A stretch of 64,000 nucleotides of DNA from Mycobacterium syngnathidarum (GCF_001942625.1 NZ_MLCL01000062.1:310001-374000), one strand, 5' to 3'; positions 42,960 to 52,665 are shown, numbered from the stretch's first letter. A program made the numbers and translations. Notes: generated from the sequence alone by a model not told the origin.

Positions 42960-45452
42960 CTATCTCCACAACCGGCGCTTCTCGCCCAGCACCCGACCCT
43001 GGACCCACCACAGCGCCTCGATCAGCGCGGCTCCAACCAGGCCAATGCCCAGCGCAACACCGGTGACCTTGAGATTCGACGGATCCAGCATGAACACGCG
43101 TTGGGCCAACGGCAAACAGAAGATCAGCACATATGCCAGCCCTGAAGCGGCCACCAGGCCCACGCGCCACCACTCATAGGGCCGGGCCACCACCGACAGC
43201 ACCCACAACGAGGACACCAGCAACGTGATCAACGCCGCGGTCGAGGCCTGGGCCTGCTCGACCGAACTGGCCTCCCGACCCTGATAGGCCACCAGGTAGG
43301 AGACGAACGTGACCGTGCCCACCACCAGACCAGAGGGCAGCGCCGCGGTCATCACCCGGCGCACGAAACCCGAGTGCGCTCGTTCGTTGTTGGGGGCCAG
43401 CGACAGGATGAAGGCCGGGACGCCGATGGTGAACCAGGCCGCGATGGTGACGTGGATCGGCTGGAACGGGAACAACAGCGGGTCGGTGCCGAACCACTTG
43501 GAGGACAGCCCCGCGAGTCCCACCAAGATCGCCAGCAGCACCGAGTACACCGTCTTGGTGAGGAACAGGTTCGAAACCCGCTCGATGTTACCGATCACCC
43601 GCCGGCCCTCGGCGACCACATAGGGCAGCGTGGCGAACTTGTTGTCGAGCAACACGATCTGTGCCACCGCGCGAGAGGCCGAACTGCCCGCGCCCATCGC
43701 GACGCCGATGTCGGCATCTTTGAGGGCCAGCACATCATTGACGCCGTCGCCGGTCATGGCCACCGTATGCCCACGCGACTGCAGCGCATGCACCATGGCC
43801 CGCTTCTGATCGGGGCGGACCCGGCCGAACGTGGTGTACTCCTCCAGTTTGTCGGCCAGCTCGTCCGGTTCGTGGGGCAGCCGGCGGGCATCCATCGTCT
43901 CACCGTGCAGGCCCAGTTTGCCGGCCACCGCACCGACCGAGACCGCATTGTCTCCGGAGATCACCTTGACCGATACATGCTGGGAAGCAAAGTAATCAAG
44001 CGTTTCGCCGGCGTCGGGCCGGATCCTCTGCTCCAGCACCACCAGGGCAACCGGAGTCACCGTGCCGGGGGCCTGCGGCGCGTCGACCGCCCGATCGGAG
44101 GACCCGACCAGCAGTACCCGCAGCCCCTGCGCGCCGATCGCCTCGGCCCGCTCGGCCACCGGCGAGGCGGAATCCAGCAGCACGTCGGGGGCTCCGATCA
44201 CCCAGTTGCCGTGCTCGCCGTAGGACGCGCCACTCCACTTGGTGGCCGATTTGAACGGGGCCGTCGCGGTGGCGGTCCATCCCGGCGGCGTCTGGAAGGC
44301 CTCGGCGATGGCCACCATGCTGGCGTTCGGCCGGGTGTCATCGGCGGCGAGCTGCGCCAGTGCAGAGGCGACCTCGGTCGTGGGGCTCCCGTCACACGCC
44401 GTGAGATCGCTTACCCGCATACCGTTTTCGGTGAGGGTTCCGGTCTTGTCCGCGCACACCACGTCGACCCGGGCCAGGCCCTCGATCGCGGGCAGCTCGT
44501 TGACCAGGCACTGCCGCCGGCCCAGCCGCACCACCCCCACCGCGAATGCGATCGAGGTCATCAGCACCAGACCTTCGGGCACCATCGGCACCAGTGCGCC
44601 CACCATCCGCAGCACCGGCTCGTGCCACACCGCATCGGTGGTGAAGATCTGACTCATGATTATTCTCAACGACTCTCGCCAACCGCCCTCGCTGTCGACG
44701 ATGTCCTGGTAGGTTTGTTCGACCGAATCCAGCATCCGGGGGTCGGTGGTGAACAGCTGGGTGTAGATGGTGAGCAGACCGGCGGGCACCAGTAGATAGG
44801 TGATGAACTGCAGGATCTTGTTGATGCCATTGCGCAGTTCGGATTTCACCAAGGTGAACCTCGAGGCCTCTTCGGCCAGCTTGGCGGCGTAGGCCTCGCG
44901 CCCCACCTTGGTGGCCCGGTAGGCACCGGAGCCCGCTACCACGAAACTGCCCGACATCACCGGCTCGCCAACACCTTTGACTATCGGATCGGCCTCACCG
45001 GTCAGCAATGACTCGTCGACCTCAAGATTGGATTCCTCGAGCACCTCGCCGTCGACGACGATCTGATCGCCGGGCCCGAGTTCGATGATGTCGTCGAGCA
45101 CCACTTCGCTGGGTAGCACTGCGCGGCTACCGGATTCGCGCCGCACGGTCGGCTTCGCCTGGCCGACGATGGCCAACTTGTCCAGGGTCCGCTTCGCCCG
45201 GATCTCCTGGATGATGCCGATCCCACTGTTTGCGATGATCAGCAAGCCGAACGCGCCGTTGATCAGCGAGCCGGTGGACAGCACGATCAGGAACAGCACA
45301 CCGAGGATCGCGTTGATCCGGGTGAACACATTGGCCCGCACGATCTCGGAGACACTGCGAGCCGCGCGCGTCGGGACGTCGTTGCTCTTGCCTTCGGCGA
45401 CCCGCTGGGCCACCTGGGCTTCGCTGAGACCAGCGACAGTGATCGTCGTCAT
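42960..45452 (-). CDS. ctpE: P-type ATPase CtpE
   Basis: 830 residues. Phosphorylation motif DKTGTLT (about 338), actuator motif LTGEADP in place of TGES, MVPEGL in the transport helix, and [22 protein letters not shown] in the P domain. Ten or so membrane segments, with four at the C-terminus. It matches CtpE (Rv0908), which was shown in M. smegmatis to be needed for calcium uptake. Its position next to the Rv0909/Rv0910-like pair and Rv0906/echA6 supports the assignment. Confidence 0.93.
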   Translation of the reverse strand: MTTITVAGLSEAQVAQRVAEGKSNDVPTRAARSVSEIVRANVFTRINAILGVLFLIVLSTGSLINGAFGLLIIANSGIGIIQEIRAKRTLDKLAIVGQAKPTVRRESGSRAVLPSEVVLDDIIELGPGDQIVVDGEVLEESNLEVDESLLTGEADPIVKGVGEPVMSGSFVVAGSGAYRATKVGREAYAAKLAEEASRFTLVKSELRNGINKILQFITYLLVPAGLLTIYTQLFTTDPRMLDSVEQTYQDIVDSEGGWRESLRIIMSQIFTTDAVWHEPVLRMVGALVPMVPEGLVLMTSIAFAVGVVRLGRRQCLVNELPAIEGLARVDVVCADKTGTLTENGMRVSDLTACDGSPTTEVASALAQLAADDTRPNASMVAIAEAFQTPPGWTATATAPFKSATKWSGASYGEHGNWVIGAPDVLLDSASPVAERAEAIGAQGLRVLLVGSSDRAVDAPQAPGTVTPVALVVLEQRIRPDAGETLDYFASQHVSVKVISGDNAVSVGAVAGKLGLHGETMDARRLPHEPDELADKLEEYTTFGRVRPDQKRAMVHALQSRGHTVAMTGDGVNDVLALKDADIGVAMGAGSSASRAVAQIVLLDNKFATLPYVVAEGRRVIGNIERVSNLFLTKTVYSVLLAILVGLAGLSSKWFGTDPLLFPFQPIHVTIAAWFTIGVPAFILSLAPNNERAHSGFVRRVMTAALPSGLVVGTVTFVSYLVAYQGREASSVEQAQASTAALITLLVSSLWVLSVVARPYEWWRVGLVAASGLAYVLIFCLPLAQRVFMLDPSNLKVTGVALGIGLVGAALIEALWWVQGRVLGEKRRLWR

Positions 45453-45517
45453 GCGCGCGCAGTCCTCGTCCCGTCTTCAGTCGTGTGATCAGACGTCAGT
45501 TTGCCATTCGAGGGCTG

Positions 45518-46633
45518 CTAAAACTCCCACCACGGGTCGAGCGCCGCGGACTCGGCATCCACCCGTTGCCCTGGCCGTGGCACTGCGATCTGCACACCGG
45601 CCGGATCGGCCGCCGACAGCAACCGCCGCACCGGATCCGCCCACGGATGCGGGGCCAGCCGGAACGTCGCCCAGTGCACCGGTACCAGCAGCCCCGAATC
45701 GGTGACGTCGAGGTGAGCGCGCACCGCTTCTTCGGGATTCATGTGGATATCGGGCCAGCTCGGGTGATATGCCCCGATCGGCAGCAGCGTCAGGTCGAAA
45801 GGCCCGTGCTCCGAACCGATTTCGGAGAAGCTCTTGGTGTAGCCGGTGTCTCCGCCGAAGAATGCCCGGTGCTGCGGCCCGACGACGGCCCACGACGCCC
45901 ACAGCGTGGTGTTGCGCTGGAACAACCGTCCCGAGAAGTGCCGGGCCGGTGTGCACACCAGGGTGAGCTCGCCGATCCGGTGACTCTCGTTCCAGTCCAA
46001 CTCGACGATGCGGTCTTCGGGTATCCGCCACTTGCGCAGGTGCGCCCCGATCCCGAGCGGCACCACAAACGGCGCGCGCTGGGTGCGGGCCAGGCCCAGC
46101 ACAGTCTCGATGTCGAGGTGGTCGTAGTGATCGTGGCTGATCACCACGGCGTCGACGGCAGGCAGCGCCTCCAGCGGCAGCGGCGGTTCATGCAACCGCT
46201 GTGGGCCCACCACCCGCGACGGCGAACAGCGACGGCTCCAGACCGGGTCGGTCAGCACGCGGTAGCCGTCGATCTCGATCAGTGCGGTGGAGTGCCCATA
46301 CCAGGACACCGCGCACGCCTGGCCGGCACCGTCGACCGGTACGGCCGGCTCGGCCAGCGGGATCGGCCCAGGCGGCCGGCTGGCAGAACGCGGGCCGAAC
46401 ATCTCGGCTATCAGCATGCGCCACTCCTCGCGGCTCATGGTGATCCCGGGTGATGCCGGCTCGGCGTTGACGAACACACCGTCCGCGTACTGCGTGGACC
46501 GTGCTGCCACCGGCCGGATCGCGTTGGGGAGCGCGCCCACCGAGGCATAGGTCCCGTTCAGTGCACGCAGCAACCACCCACCGGCCAGCAACGACACCGA
46601 CCTGGCACCCATTTGCAGCGCCGCGCGCAGCAC
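45518..46633 (-). CDS. MBL-fold hydrolase, Rv0906-like
   Basis: 371 residues from GTG 46633, one base after the echA6 stop. The start is chosen because the length then equals Rv0906 and the N-terminus VLRAALQMGARSVSLLAGG is helical. Metal-binding motif SHDHYDHLD (HxHxDH, about 187), then TPARHFSGR, GGDTGYTKSF and PVHWATFRL. This layout is that of NAPE-PLD-like metallo-beta-lactamase-fold proteins, so a phosphodiesterase acting on lipids is possible. Rv0906 has also been linked to beta-lactamase activity. Confidence 0.9.
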   Translation of the reverse strand: MLRAALQMGARSVSLLAGGWLLRALNGTYASVGALPNAIRPVAARSTQYADGVFVNAEPASPGITMSREEWRMLIAEMFGPRSASRPPGPIPLAEPAVPVDGAGQACAVSWYGHSTALIEIDGYRVLTDPVWSRRCSPSRVVGPQRLHEPPLPLEALPAVDAVVISHDHYDHLDIETVLGLARTQRAPFVVPLGIGAHLRKWRIPEDRIVELDWNESHRIGELTLVCTPARHFSGRLFQRNTTLWASWAVVGPQHRAFFGGDTGYTKSFSEIGSEHGPFDLTLLPIGAYHPSWPDIHMNPEEAVRAHLDVTDSGLLVPVHWATFRLAPHPWADPVRRLLSAADPAGVQIAVPRPGQRVDAESAALDPWWEF

Positions 46634-46634
46634 G

Positions 46635-47369
46635 TCAGGCCCCGGTGAAGTTCGGCGGACGCTTCTCGATGCGGGCCACCTGCGCCTCGATGACGTCCTT
46701 GGAGGCCCACGCCTTGTCGAACAGCTCCTTGTGGACCGGCCAGGACTCCTCGTAGGCACCGTCGTCGTTGAGTACGCGCTTGGCGTGCTGCAACGCCAGC
46801 GGGGCGAACCCGGCGAGCTCGGCAGCCCACTTCTGTGCGTCGGCCAGGGTGCCGATCCGGTTGGCCATACCGGTCTGCAGAGCGGTTTCGGCGGTGAGCT
46901 TCTCGGCACCGAGGAGCATGCCGCGCGCCCGGCCATGGCCGACGAGCGACGTCAGCCGCCGGATGCTCCAGTTGTCCAAGGCCAGGCCGTACTTGGCGAC
47001 CGGGAACTGGAAGTAGGCATCGGGGGCCACGACCCGAAGATCGCAGATCATGGACAGGATCACGCCGGCACCGATCGCCGGGCCGTTGATCGCTCCGATG
47101 ACGGGCACCGGGGCCGCGTCGATCGCCAGGTTCAGCGCCAGCGCCTTGTCCGGAAGCTTCTCGGCCATACCGGCGGCATCGGTGAGGTCGGCTCCCGAAC
47201 TGAAGACCCGGCCGGCGCCGGTCAGCACGATGGCCCGGACATCCTGCTCGGCGGCGTGCTCGACCGCCTCCCGTAGGGCGTCGACAAGCTCGCAGTTCAG
47301 CGCATTGCGCCGCTCTTCACGTTGCAGTTCCAGGGTCAGGACACTGCCGTCTCTGGTCACACCAATCAT
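46635..47369 (-). CDS. echA6: Enoyl-CoA hydratase/isomerase family protein EchA6
   Basis: 244 residues. Crotonase fold with [14 protein letters not shown], then [20 protein letters not shown] (oxyanion loop) and [16 protein letters not shown]. Length and gene order match EchA6 (Rv0905). In M. tuberculosis EchA6 lacks hydratase activity and shuttles acyl-CoA to FAS-II for mycolic acid synthesis. The position of the usual second catalytic Glu holds LDNW here, consistent with a non-catalytic role. It shares a 26-base divergent promoter gap with accD3. Confidence 0.92.
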   Translation of the reverse strand: MIGVTRDGSVLTLELQREERRNALNCELVDALREAVEHAAEQDVRAIVLTGAGRVFSSGADLTDAAGMAEKLPDKALALNLAIDAAPVPVIGAINGPAIGAGVILSMICDLRVVAPDAYFQFPVAKYGLALDNWSIRRLTSLVGHGRARGMLLGAEKLTAETALQTGMANRIGTLADAQKWAAELAGFAPLALQHAKRVLNDDGAYEESWPVHKELFDKAWASKDVIEAQVARIEKRPPNFTGA

Positions 47370-47379
47370 GCGGCCAGCC

Positions 47380-47385
47380 TATATA
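47380..47385. promoter_or_regulatory. Symmetric -10 element shared by echA6 and accD3
   Basis: TATATA is self-complementary and lies in the middle of the 26-base gap between two divergent starts. On the + strand it places transcription start at or close to GTG 47396; on the - strand within about five bases of ATG 47369. Neither gene shows a ribosome site. Leaderless or nearly leaderless mRNAs in both directions are therefore likely. Confidence 0.5.
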
Positions 47386-47395
47386 CGCTGGGCGC

Positions 47396-48868
47396 GTGAG
47401 TCGGATCGGCGCCCGCGCGCTTCGTGATGCAGTGCTCGACGAGGGCTCGTTCCGCAGCTGGGACGCCCCGCCCCTGGACGTCGCGCGTTCCGAGGACTAC
47501 CAGCGCGAACTGGCCGAGGCCTCGGCGAAGACCGGGCTCGACGAATCCGTGCTGACCGGCGAAGGCACCATATTCGGCCGCCGCGTGGCCGTCGTGGCCT
47601 GCGAGTTCGACTTCCTGGCCGGATCCATCGGAGTGGCCGCCGCCGAGCGGATCACCGCCGCGGTGACCAGAGCCACAGCTGAGGGTCTGCCGCTGCTGGC
47701 CTCGCCGAGCTCCGGCGGGACCCGGATGCAGGAAGGCACCGTGGCGTTCCTGCAGATGGTCAAGATCGCCGCGGCCGTCGAACTGCACAAGCAGGCCCAC
47801 CTGCCCTACCTGGTGTACCTGCGCCACCCGACCACCGGAGGCGTTTTCGCGTCCTGGGGCTCGCTCGGTCACGTCACCGCCGCCGAGCCGGGCGCGCTGG
47901 TCGGCTTCCTCGGCCCGCGGGTGTACGAGCACCTGTACGGCGAACCGTTCCCGTCCGGCGTCCAGACCGCCGAGAACCTGCACGCCCACGGCGTCATCGA
48001 CGGGGTGGTGCCGCTCGCCCTGCTGCGCGACACCCTGGACCGCACGCTGCGGGTGGTCTTGGATGCTCCAGCCCCTCTTCCTCCCGCCCCGGCACCCGAG
48101 CCATTGCCCGACGTGCCGGCCTGGGACTCGGTCCTGGCGTCGCGGCGGCCGGACCGGCCCGGGGTCGGCTACCTGCTGCGGCACGGCGCCACCGACCGGG
48201 TGCTGCTCTCCGGCACCGAACGCGGCGAGGCCGCGACCATGCTGCTGGCGCTGGCCCGCTTCGGCGGGCAACCCGCGGTGGTACTGGGCCAGCGCCGCAG
48301 CGAGGGCGGACTGGTCGGGCCAGGCGCGCTGCGTGAGGCGCGACGCGGCATGGCGTTGGCTGCCGGACTGCAGCTGCCGCTGGTCCTGATCATCGACACC
48401 CCGGGCCCGGCCCTGTCGATCGAGGCCGAGCAGGGCGGGCTGGCCGGCGAGATCGCCCGCTGTCTGGCCGAATTGGTCACGCTGAACACGCCCACGGTGT
48501 CCGTGCTGATGGGTCAGGGCAGCGGCGGGCCCGCGCTGGCGATGGTGCCCGCCGACCGCGTACTGGCCGCCGCCAACGGCTGGCTGGCTCCGCTACCGCC
48601 CGAAGGAGCCAGCGCGATCGTGTACCGCGATACCGCACATGCCGCGGAACTGGCTGCCGGACAAGGAGTTCGGTCTGTCGACCTGGTGCGCAACGGCATC
48701 GCCGACGCGATTGTGCCCGAACATCCCGATGCCGCCGACGAACCACGGGCCTTCACCGAGAGGCTCTCGACGGCCGTCGCCGACGAGCTCGCTGCGTTGC
48801 GGGCGGTGCCGAGCGAGCAGCGCTTGCGGACCCGGCTCGATCGCTACCGACGCATCGGGCTCAGCTGA
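47396..48868 (+). CDS. accD3: Acyl-CoA carboxyltransferase subunit AccD3
   Basis: 490 residues from GTG 47396. Carboxyltransferase beta-like half (EGTIFGRRVAVVACEFDFLAGSIGVAAAE, ASPSSGGTRMQEG) followed by the alpha-like half (GQRRSEGGLVGPGALREARRGM, IDTPGPALSIEAEQGGLAGEIAR, LMGQGSGGPAL). The zinc-finger cysteines of E. coli AccD are absent. It matches AccD3 (Rv0904c) in length and location. It would transfer carboxyl from biotin to an acyl-CoA, but the partner biotin protein is not encoded here. Confidence 0.92.
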   Translation: MSRIGARALRDAVLDEGSFRSWDAPPLDVARSEDYQRELAEASAKTGLDESVLTGEGTIFGRRVAVVACEFDFLAGSIGVAAAERITAAVTRATAEGLPLLASPSSGGTRMQEGTVAFLQMVKIAAAVELHKQAHLPYLVYLRHPTTGGVFASWGSLGHVTAAEPGALVGFLGPRVYEHLYGEPFPSGVQTAENLHAHGVIDGVVPLALLRDTLDRTLRVVLDAPAPLPPAPAPEPLPDVPAWDSVLASRRPDRPGVGYLLRHGATDRVLLSGTERGEAATMLLALARFGGQPAVVLGQRRSEGGLVGPGALREARRGMALAAGLQLPLVLIIDTPGPALSIEAEQGGLAGEIARCLAELVTLNTPTVSVLMGQGSGGPALAMVPADRVLAAANGWLAPLPPEGASAIVYRDTAHAAELAAGQGVRSVDLVRNGIADAIVPEHPDAADEPRAFTERLSTAVADELAALRAVPSEQRLRTRLDRYRRIGLS

Positions 48869-48980
48869 CCTTCAGAAGCCTCCGGCATCGCCGAGATCGA
48901 CACCAAGGTCGTTCGGATGGCGGATACACGACCGTAGCGTCGATTTCGGCGCGAGGGCCGGCCTGGACGCACGCGGGCCG

Positions 48981-50987
48981 TCACACTTCGATCGGCGGGT
49001 GCAGCCTGTCCATGGTGTATTGCCGGTCTCTTCGCGCGGCCCAAGAGCTGGCCGCCAGCGAAACGGCCAGCACGCCGGACAGCACTGCGATGGCGATCCA
49101 CAGCCGCGAATCGATGCCGCCAACGATCAACTGGCGAAGACCGTTGACCGCGTACGTCATCGGGTCGACGGGGTGCAGGATCTGGAATGGTTTGGCCGTG
49201 GTTTCCACCGGATAGATACCGCCGGCCGAGACAAGTTGCAGCATCAGGAAGGCCAACGTCACCACCCGGCCCACCGATACCCCGAACAGCGCGTTGAACG
49301 CCTGGATCAAAGCCAGGAACGTGCCCGCGACCAACAGCAGGAAAGCCACCGTGGCCAACGGGTATTTGGCCTGCAGACCCACCCCGAAATGCACCACCAC
49401 ATACATCACCACGACCTGGCAGACCACGATCAGCAGGGCGGGCCAGTAGGAGGCCAGCACCACGCGCAGCGCGCCCAGGCCGTTGACCACCGGCCGGGAC
49501 TGCAACGGCTTCAACAACATCCAGATGATGAGTGCACCGATGAACAGCGCCAACGGCAAGAAGAACGGAGCGAAGCCGGTACCGAACGTGGCGGCCGGAT
49601 TGTGGGTCTGGATGTCCAGCGCCACAGGTGCGGCCAGGGTGCGCGCCACCTCGGTGCGCTGCTGCGGAGTCCAGGACGGGACCTGGGTCGATCCCTCTTT
49701 GAGCGCGGTGGCCAATTGCTGATTGCCGGCCTGCAGCTTCTCCGTGCCGGCCGCGAGTTCTCCTGCTCCGTTGGATAATTGGCGACCTCCGTTGGCCAAC
49801 TGCACCAGCCCGCTGTTCAGCCGCTGGGCACCGTCGTTGAGCTGGTGCGCGCCGTCACGCAATTTGACGACATCGGAACGCAGACCACCGGTAAGGGCCT
49901 TGTTGATGAACACCCGCAGCTTGCTGTTCGGGTCACCCAGCTCGCTCTCCAGCTGGGCAGCGTTGTCCCGCAACCGGATCAAGCCCTCGTCCGTGGTGGG
50001 GTCAAGACCGCGAGCTTGCAGCAGCCGTTGCGCTCCGGCGAGGAACTCCCCGGTGTCGCGCACGGCGGGATCAGGGTTGTTGCGCAGGAATCCGACCGCC
50101 TGGTCGACGATCGCCGCGGCTTGGGCCTGGTCGATGTTGAGCGCGGCGATCCGGTCGGTGGTCGAGCGCACCGCCCCGGACAGGCGCTGCGCGGCCCGGC
50201 CTACTTCATCGGGATCCAGCCCGAGCCCGCTGACGCGGTCCAGCACGGTCAGCAGCGGATCGGTCGCGGTGTCGACCGCCGTCGACAACTGTCTGGTGCC
50301 CGCGGCCAGTTGGGAGGACCCGTCGCGCGCGGTGACCAGGCCGGCCGTCAAGGCGTCGGCCCCGGTGGACAACCGGTGTGCGCCGTCGTTGGCCGCTGCG
50401 CTACCGGTGGCCAGCTGCTGCGCGCCGTCGGCCGCTTTGATCAGGCCTGTTCCGGCATCCGTCAGTCCGGTCAGCACGGTGCCGAGGGTGCGTTCGCCGA
50501 TCTTGGCGTTGATCTGGTTGATCACTTCACGGGCGGCATTCTGACCGATGATCGAGCCCAGGTAGTTGTTGGCGTCGTTGAACGTGAAGCGCACGTTGGC
50601 CTGGTGCGGCGACCCACCCGACGGAGAAGTGATGCTGGTGCTGAAATCCTGCGGCAGCGTGATCGAGAAGTAGTACCTGCCGTCGGCCACCCCGTCGGCT
50701 GCCTCCTTCGCCGAAACCCGGTGCAGCTGAAGCTGACCCGAATCAACCAGCGCATCGGAGACCTCGTCCCCGGCCTTGACCTGCTCACCCTCCACGACAG
50801 TGCCCCGGTCCTCGTTGACCAACGCCACCGGAACTTTGTTCACCTCGCCGAACGGGTTCCAGAACGCCCACAGGTACATCGCGCCGTACAACAGTGGCAG
50901 CAGGATGACCGTCACAAGCGCGATCCGCGGCATCGTGCCGCGCGAGAAGCGTTTGAGGTCAGTGCCCAACGACATTCCGGCCAGCAC
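48981..50987 (-). CDS. YhgE/Pip-type membrane protein (ABC-2-like permease with long stalk)
   Basis: 668 residues from GTG 50987 (ATG 50975 is an alternative). One N-terminal helix (IALVTVILLPLLYGAMYLWAF), then about 440 outer residues rich in repeats such as DGAHQLNDGAQRLNSGL and NGGRQLSNGAGELAAG, giving a long helical stalk. Five or so C-terminal helices follow, related to ABC-2 permeases. YhgE/Pip proteins include phage receptors and EsaA-like type VII secretion parts. Only two bases separate it from the ATPase-like gene upstream, so the two probably form one transporter. Confidence 0.9.
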   Translation of the reverse strand: MLAGMSLGTDLKRFSRGTMPRIALVTVILLPLLYGAMYLWAFWNPFGEVNKVPVALVNEDRGTVVEGEQVKAGDEVSDALVDSGQLQLHRVSAKEAADGVADGRYYFSITLPQDFSTSITSPSGGSPHQANVRFTFNDANNYLGSIIGQNAAREVINQINAKIGERTLGTVLTGLTDAGTGLIKAADGAQQLATGSAAANDGAHRLSTGADALTAGLVTARDGSSQLAAGTRQLSTAVDTATDPLLTVLDRVSGLGLDPDEVGRAAQRLSGAVRSTTDRIAALNIDQAQAAAIVDQAVGFLRNNPDPAVRDTGEFLAGAQRLLQARGLDPTTDEGLIRLRDNAAQLESELGDPNSKLRVFINKALTGGLRSDVVKLRDGAHQLNDGAQRLNSGLVQLANGGRQLSNGAGELAAGTEKLQAGNQQLATALKEGSTQVPSWTPQQRTEVARTLAAPVALDIQTHNPAATFGTGFAPFFLPLALFIGALIIWMLLKPLQSRPVVNGLGALRVVLASYWPALLIVVCQVVVMYVVVHFGVGLQAKYPLATVAFLLLVAGTFLALIQAFNALFGVSVGRVVTLAFLMLQLVSAGGIYPVETTAKPFQILHPVDPMTYAVNGLRQLIVGGIDSRLWIAIAVLSGVLAVSLAASSWAARRDRQYTMDRLHPPIEV

Positions 50988-50989
50988 GG

Positions 50990-51730
50990 TTACTCGCCAC
51001 CTTTCTGCGAACCGGCCAGCTCGGCCAGCGTCGTGTTGGGTACTGCCACCTGCGCTCGTACGGCCGCGGCCAAGTGGCCGGGCACCCCGTTGACCGTCGC
51101 GGTGATCACGGTCTGCTTCTCTCCCAGCGCGAACAGCCGCCCCAGCAGGATGTCGCGGTTGCGGTCATCGGTGAGGTGGTCCAGGTTGCCGACCACCAAC
51201 AGCGGCGGGCTCGCGGTGTTGGCCAGCGCGATGCGCAACAGGATCTGGTCGAGCTCGGTGAGGCCGTCGAAGTAGGACGTCAGCGACGGCAACGGCAGCT
51301 CCCCGAACACCGGGGCACACATGGCCGCCAGATCGTCCTCGTCGGCGCGGCCCACCAGCGTGTACCAGGGCGCGTCCCACCGACGTTGCTCTGTCACCAG
51401 ATCACGCACGGTCACCGATTCGGACACCGTGTCGAGTTCATCGATCCCGGCCAGGGCCGCGCAGCGGAAGATGTCGGTGGCGCGGGTGCGCCCGAACACG
51501 GTCAGTTGGCCGCGCGCCGACTTCATCCGGCCCGCCAGTGTCATCAACAGCGCGGTGCGGCCGGTGCCCGCCGGGGCGACCAGCACGGTGACGCCGCCTT
51601 CGTCGATATCGAGATCGATGGGCCCGTACACCGGACCCCAGGGGCCGTGCATCACGATCGCCCGCGCGGTGAGGGCCGGTGGCTTTTGCTCGTCCTCGCC
51701 GGGACCACTCTCGGGACTTTGCTCAGGCAT
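50990..51730 (-). CDS. ABC-ATPase-like partner with altered Walker A
   Basis: 246 residues starting MPEQSPESGP at 51730. ABC-type N-terminus (GPVYGPIDLDIDEGGVTVLV) with nucleotide loop APAGTGRTALL, where Arg replaces the Walker A lysine. The signature region is FDGLTELDQILLRIALAN, without LSGGQ. Walker B is PPLLVVGNLDHLTD, without the usual D-E pair. ATP hydrolysis may be weak or lost. Adjacent to the YhgE/Pip permease and presumably its partner. Confidence 0.8.
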   Translation of the reverse strand: MPEQSPESGPGEDEQKPPALTARAIVMHGPWGPVYGPIDLDIDEGGVTVLVAPAGTGRTALLMTLAGRMKSARGQLTVFGRTRATDIFRCAALAGIDELDTVSESVTVRDLVTEQRRWDAPWYTLVGRADEDDLAAMCAPVFGELPLPSLTSYFDGLTELDQILLRIALANTASPPLLVVGNLDHLTDDRNRDILLGRLFALGEKQTVITATVNGVPGHLAAAVRAQVAVPNTTLAELAGSQKGGE

Positions 51731-51921
51731 AGGCACATCACAACACATCGGGCGGGCGCGCACAGGCAACCGCAAACTCCGCCAGCCTGGCGATTCCTGA
51801 GTGAACGCTGTCCACACCCTCCGAGACTTCGGGTGACGGCGGTCACGCTTCGGACAGGCCAGCTCAGGACCGCACTGACACAACTGATTTGGAGCCATCG
51901 TCGATCCGACCGCAAACCGCG

Positions 51922-51951
51922 TTGACAACCTCCGCGGGTAAGGCTTCTAAT
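51922..51951 (+). promoter_or_regulatory. Promoter of the M-box transcript
   Basis: TTGACA (51922-51927) is a perfect -35, and TCTAAT (51946-51951) a good -10 at 18-base spacing. Transcription would start near 51958, directly before the riboswitch. Confidence 0.65.
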
Positions 51952-51957
51952 GAATGT

Positions 51958-52130
51958 CGCGCTTCGTTAGGTGAGGCTCCTACACGAACACAGGCCACTG
52001 ATCCGACGACGTCGAGAGACGCCCAGGGTTAGGACAGGTCTTCCCGGCCCAAGGGATGACCCGAAGTGGCTTCCCACCTCTGGTGGGACACGTCGTGTAG
52101 TGCCAAAGCTCCGATGAGGAAGTGCTCGCG
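51958..52130 (+). promoter_or_regulatory. M-box (ykoK-type) magnesium riboswitch
   Basis: Highly conserved M-box blocks occur in order: CGTTAGGTGAGGCTCCTA (51965-51982), ACACAGGCCACTG (51988-52000), GACGTCGAGAGACGCC (52008-52023), then CCCAAGGGATGACC and GTGCCAAAGCTCCGATGAGG at the end. M-box RNAs fold around Mg2+ and switch off Mg2+ uptake or stress genes. A 9-bp pairing, GAGGAAGTG (52116-52124) with CACTTCCTC (52158-52166), could be the expression platform. In M. tuberculosis an M-box precedes Rv1535, next to ileS, dinX and ansA; an asparaginase gene follows here too. Boundaries are approximate. Confidence 0.9.
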
Positions 52131-52240
52131 CCCGCCACGTTGTCTGGCCATGCGCCCCACTTCCTCTTCAGGTCTACAGCTGACGAATGCGTCAAGACCA
52201 ACGGCGTGCGTTCGCCTGACAGCGAGGAGGTGAAGACGAA

Positions 52241-52324
52241 ATGACGTCAAGTGACAGTCCGTATCCCAGACCGATTCGACAACGTCTGTCCGTAAAAACC
52301 TATCCGCTGTCGAAGGCTGCGTAG
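52241..52324 (+). CDS. 27-residue proline-rich leader peptide downstream of the M-box
   Basis: ATG 52241 has the strongest ribosome site in the region (GAGGAGGTGA, 52224-52233) at 7 bases. The peptide begins MTSSDSPYPRPIRQRLSV and ends KTYPLSKAA. The spacing of Asp/Ser-Pro, Pro, Pro and then Arg residues recalls the Salmonella MgtL leader (DPTPLPRRRL), whose translation speed reports Mg2+ and proline supply. It lies between the riboswitch platform and the next ORF. That it is a regulatory leader is inference. Confidence 0.55.
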   Translation: MTSSDSPYPRPIRQRLSVKTYPLSKAA

Positions 52325-52407
52325 ATCCCCCACCTCGGACGCCCGCGGTGGCCGGCCGCCGCGTGCCTGCCGACACGGATAGCTCCGATTCTCATGGAGA
52401 TGATCCA

Positions 52408-52581
52408 ATGCAGCGCAACACTTTTCTTCGTCATGCTCACGGCTTGATCAGAGGCCCGATCGCGTGGATCCACACGCGCGCGTCACTGACCCCGCAAGAG
52501 CGGCACAACCTGAGGATGAGCAACACCCCGGTGGCGGTCTTGACCGCTTCCCTGGGCGGCGGCTCTCACCGCGCTCGATAG
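52408..52581 (+). CDS. Short M-box-controlled ORF, Rv1535-like by position
   Basis: 57 residues from ATG 52408 (GGAGA at 52396-52400). It is basic, with RNTFLRHAHGLIRGPIAWIH and LTPQERHNLRMSNTPVAVL; no signal peptide or membrane helix is seen. A GTG at 52348 in frame would give 77 residues, close to the length of Rv1535, which is also preceded by an M-box near ansA. Function unknown; a role in low-Mg2+ adaptation is implied only by the riboswitch. A large hairpin follows. Confidence 0.65.
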   Translation: MQRNTFLRHAHGLIRGPIAWIHTRASLTPQERHNLRMSNTPVAVLTASLGGGSHRAR

Positions 52582-52665
52582 CCGAGCATCCCAGATCCCG
52601 TTGACCTGACGATCTTTCACGTCACGATCGACGCGAACTGATCCATCCGTACCCGAACCCCGCCT

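Noticed and set aside
48869..48980. Possible small gene between accD3 and the YhgE/Pip gene
   Set aside because: Only short frames without ribosome sites or conserved-looking sequence.
49779..51275. 498-codon plus-strand frame opposite the YhgE/Pip gene
   Set aside because: Composition follows the complement of the Gly/Ala/Leu stalk repeats; the minus-strand gene has membrane segments and a partner.
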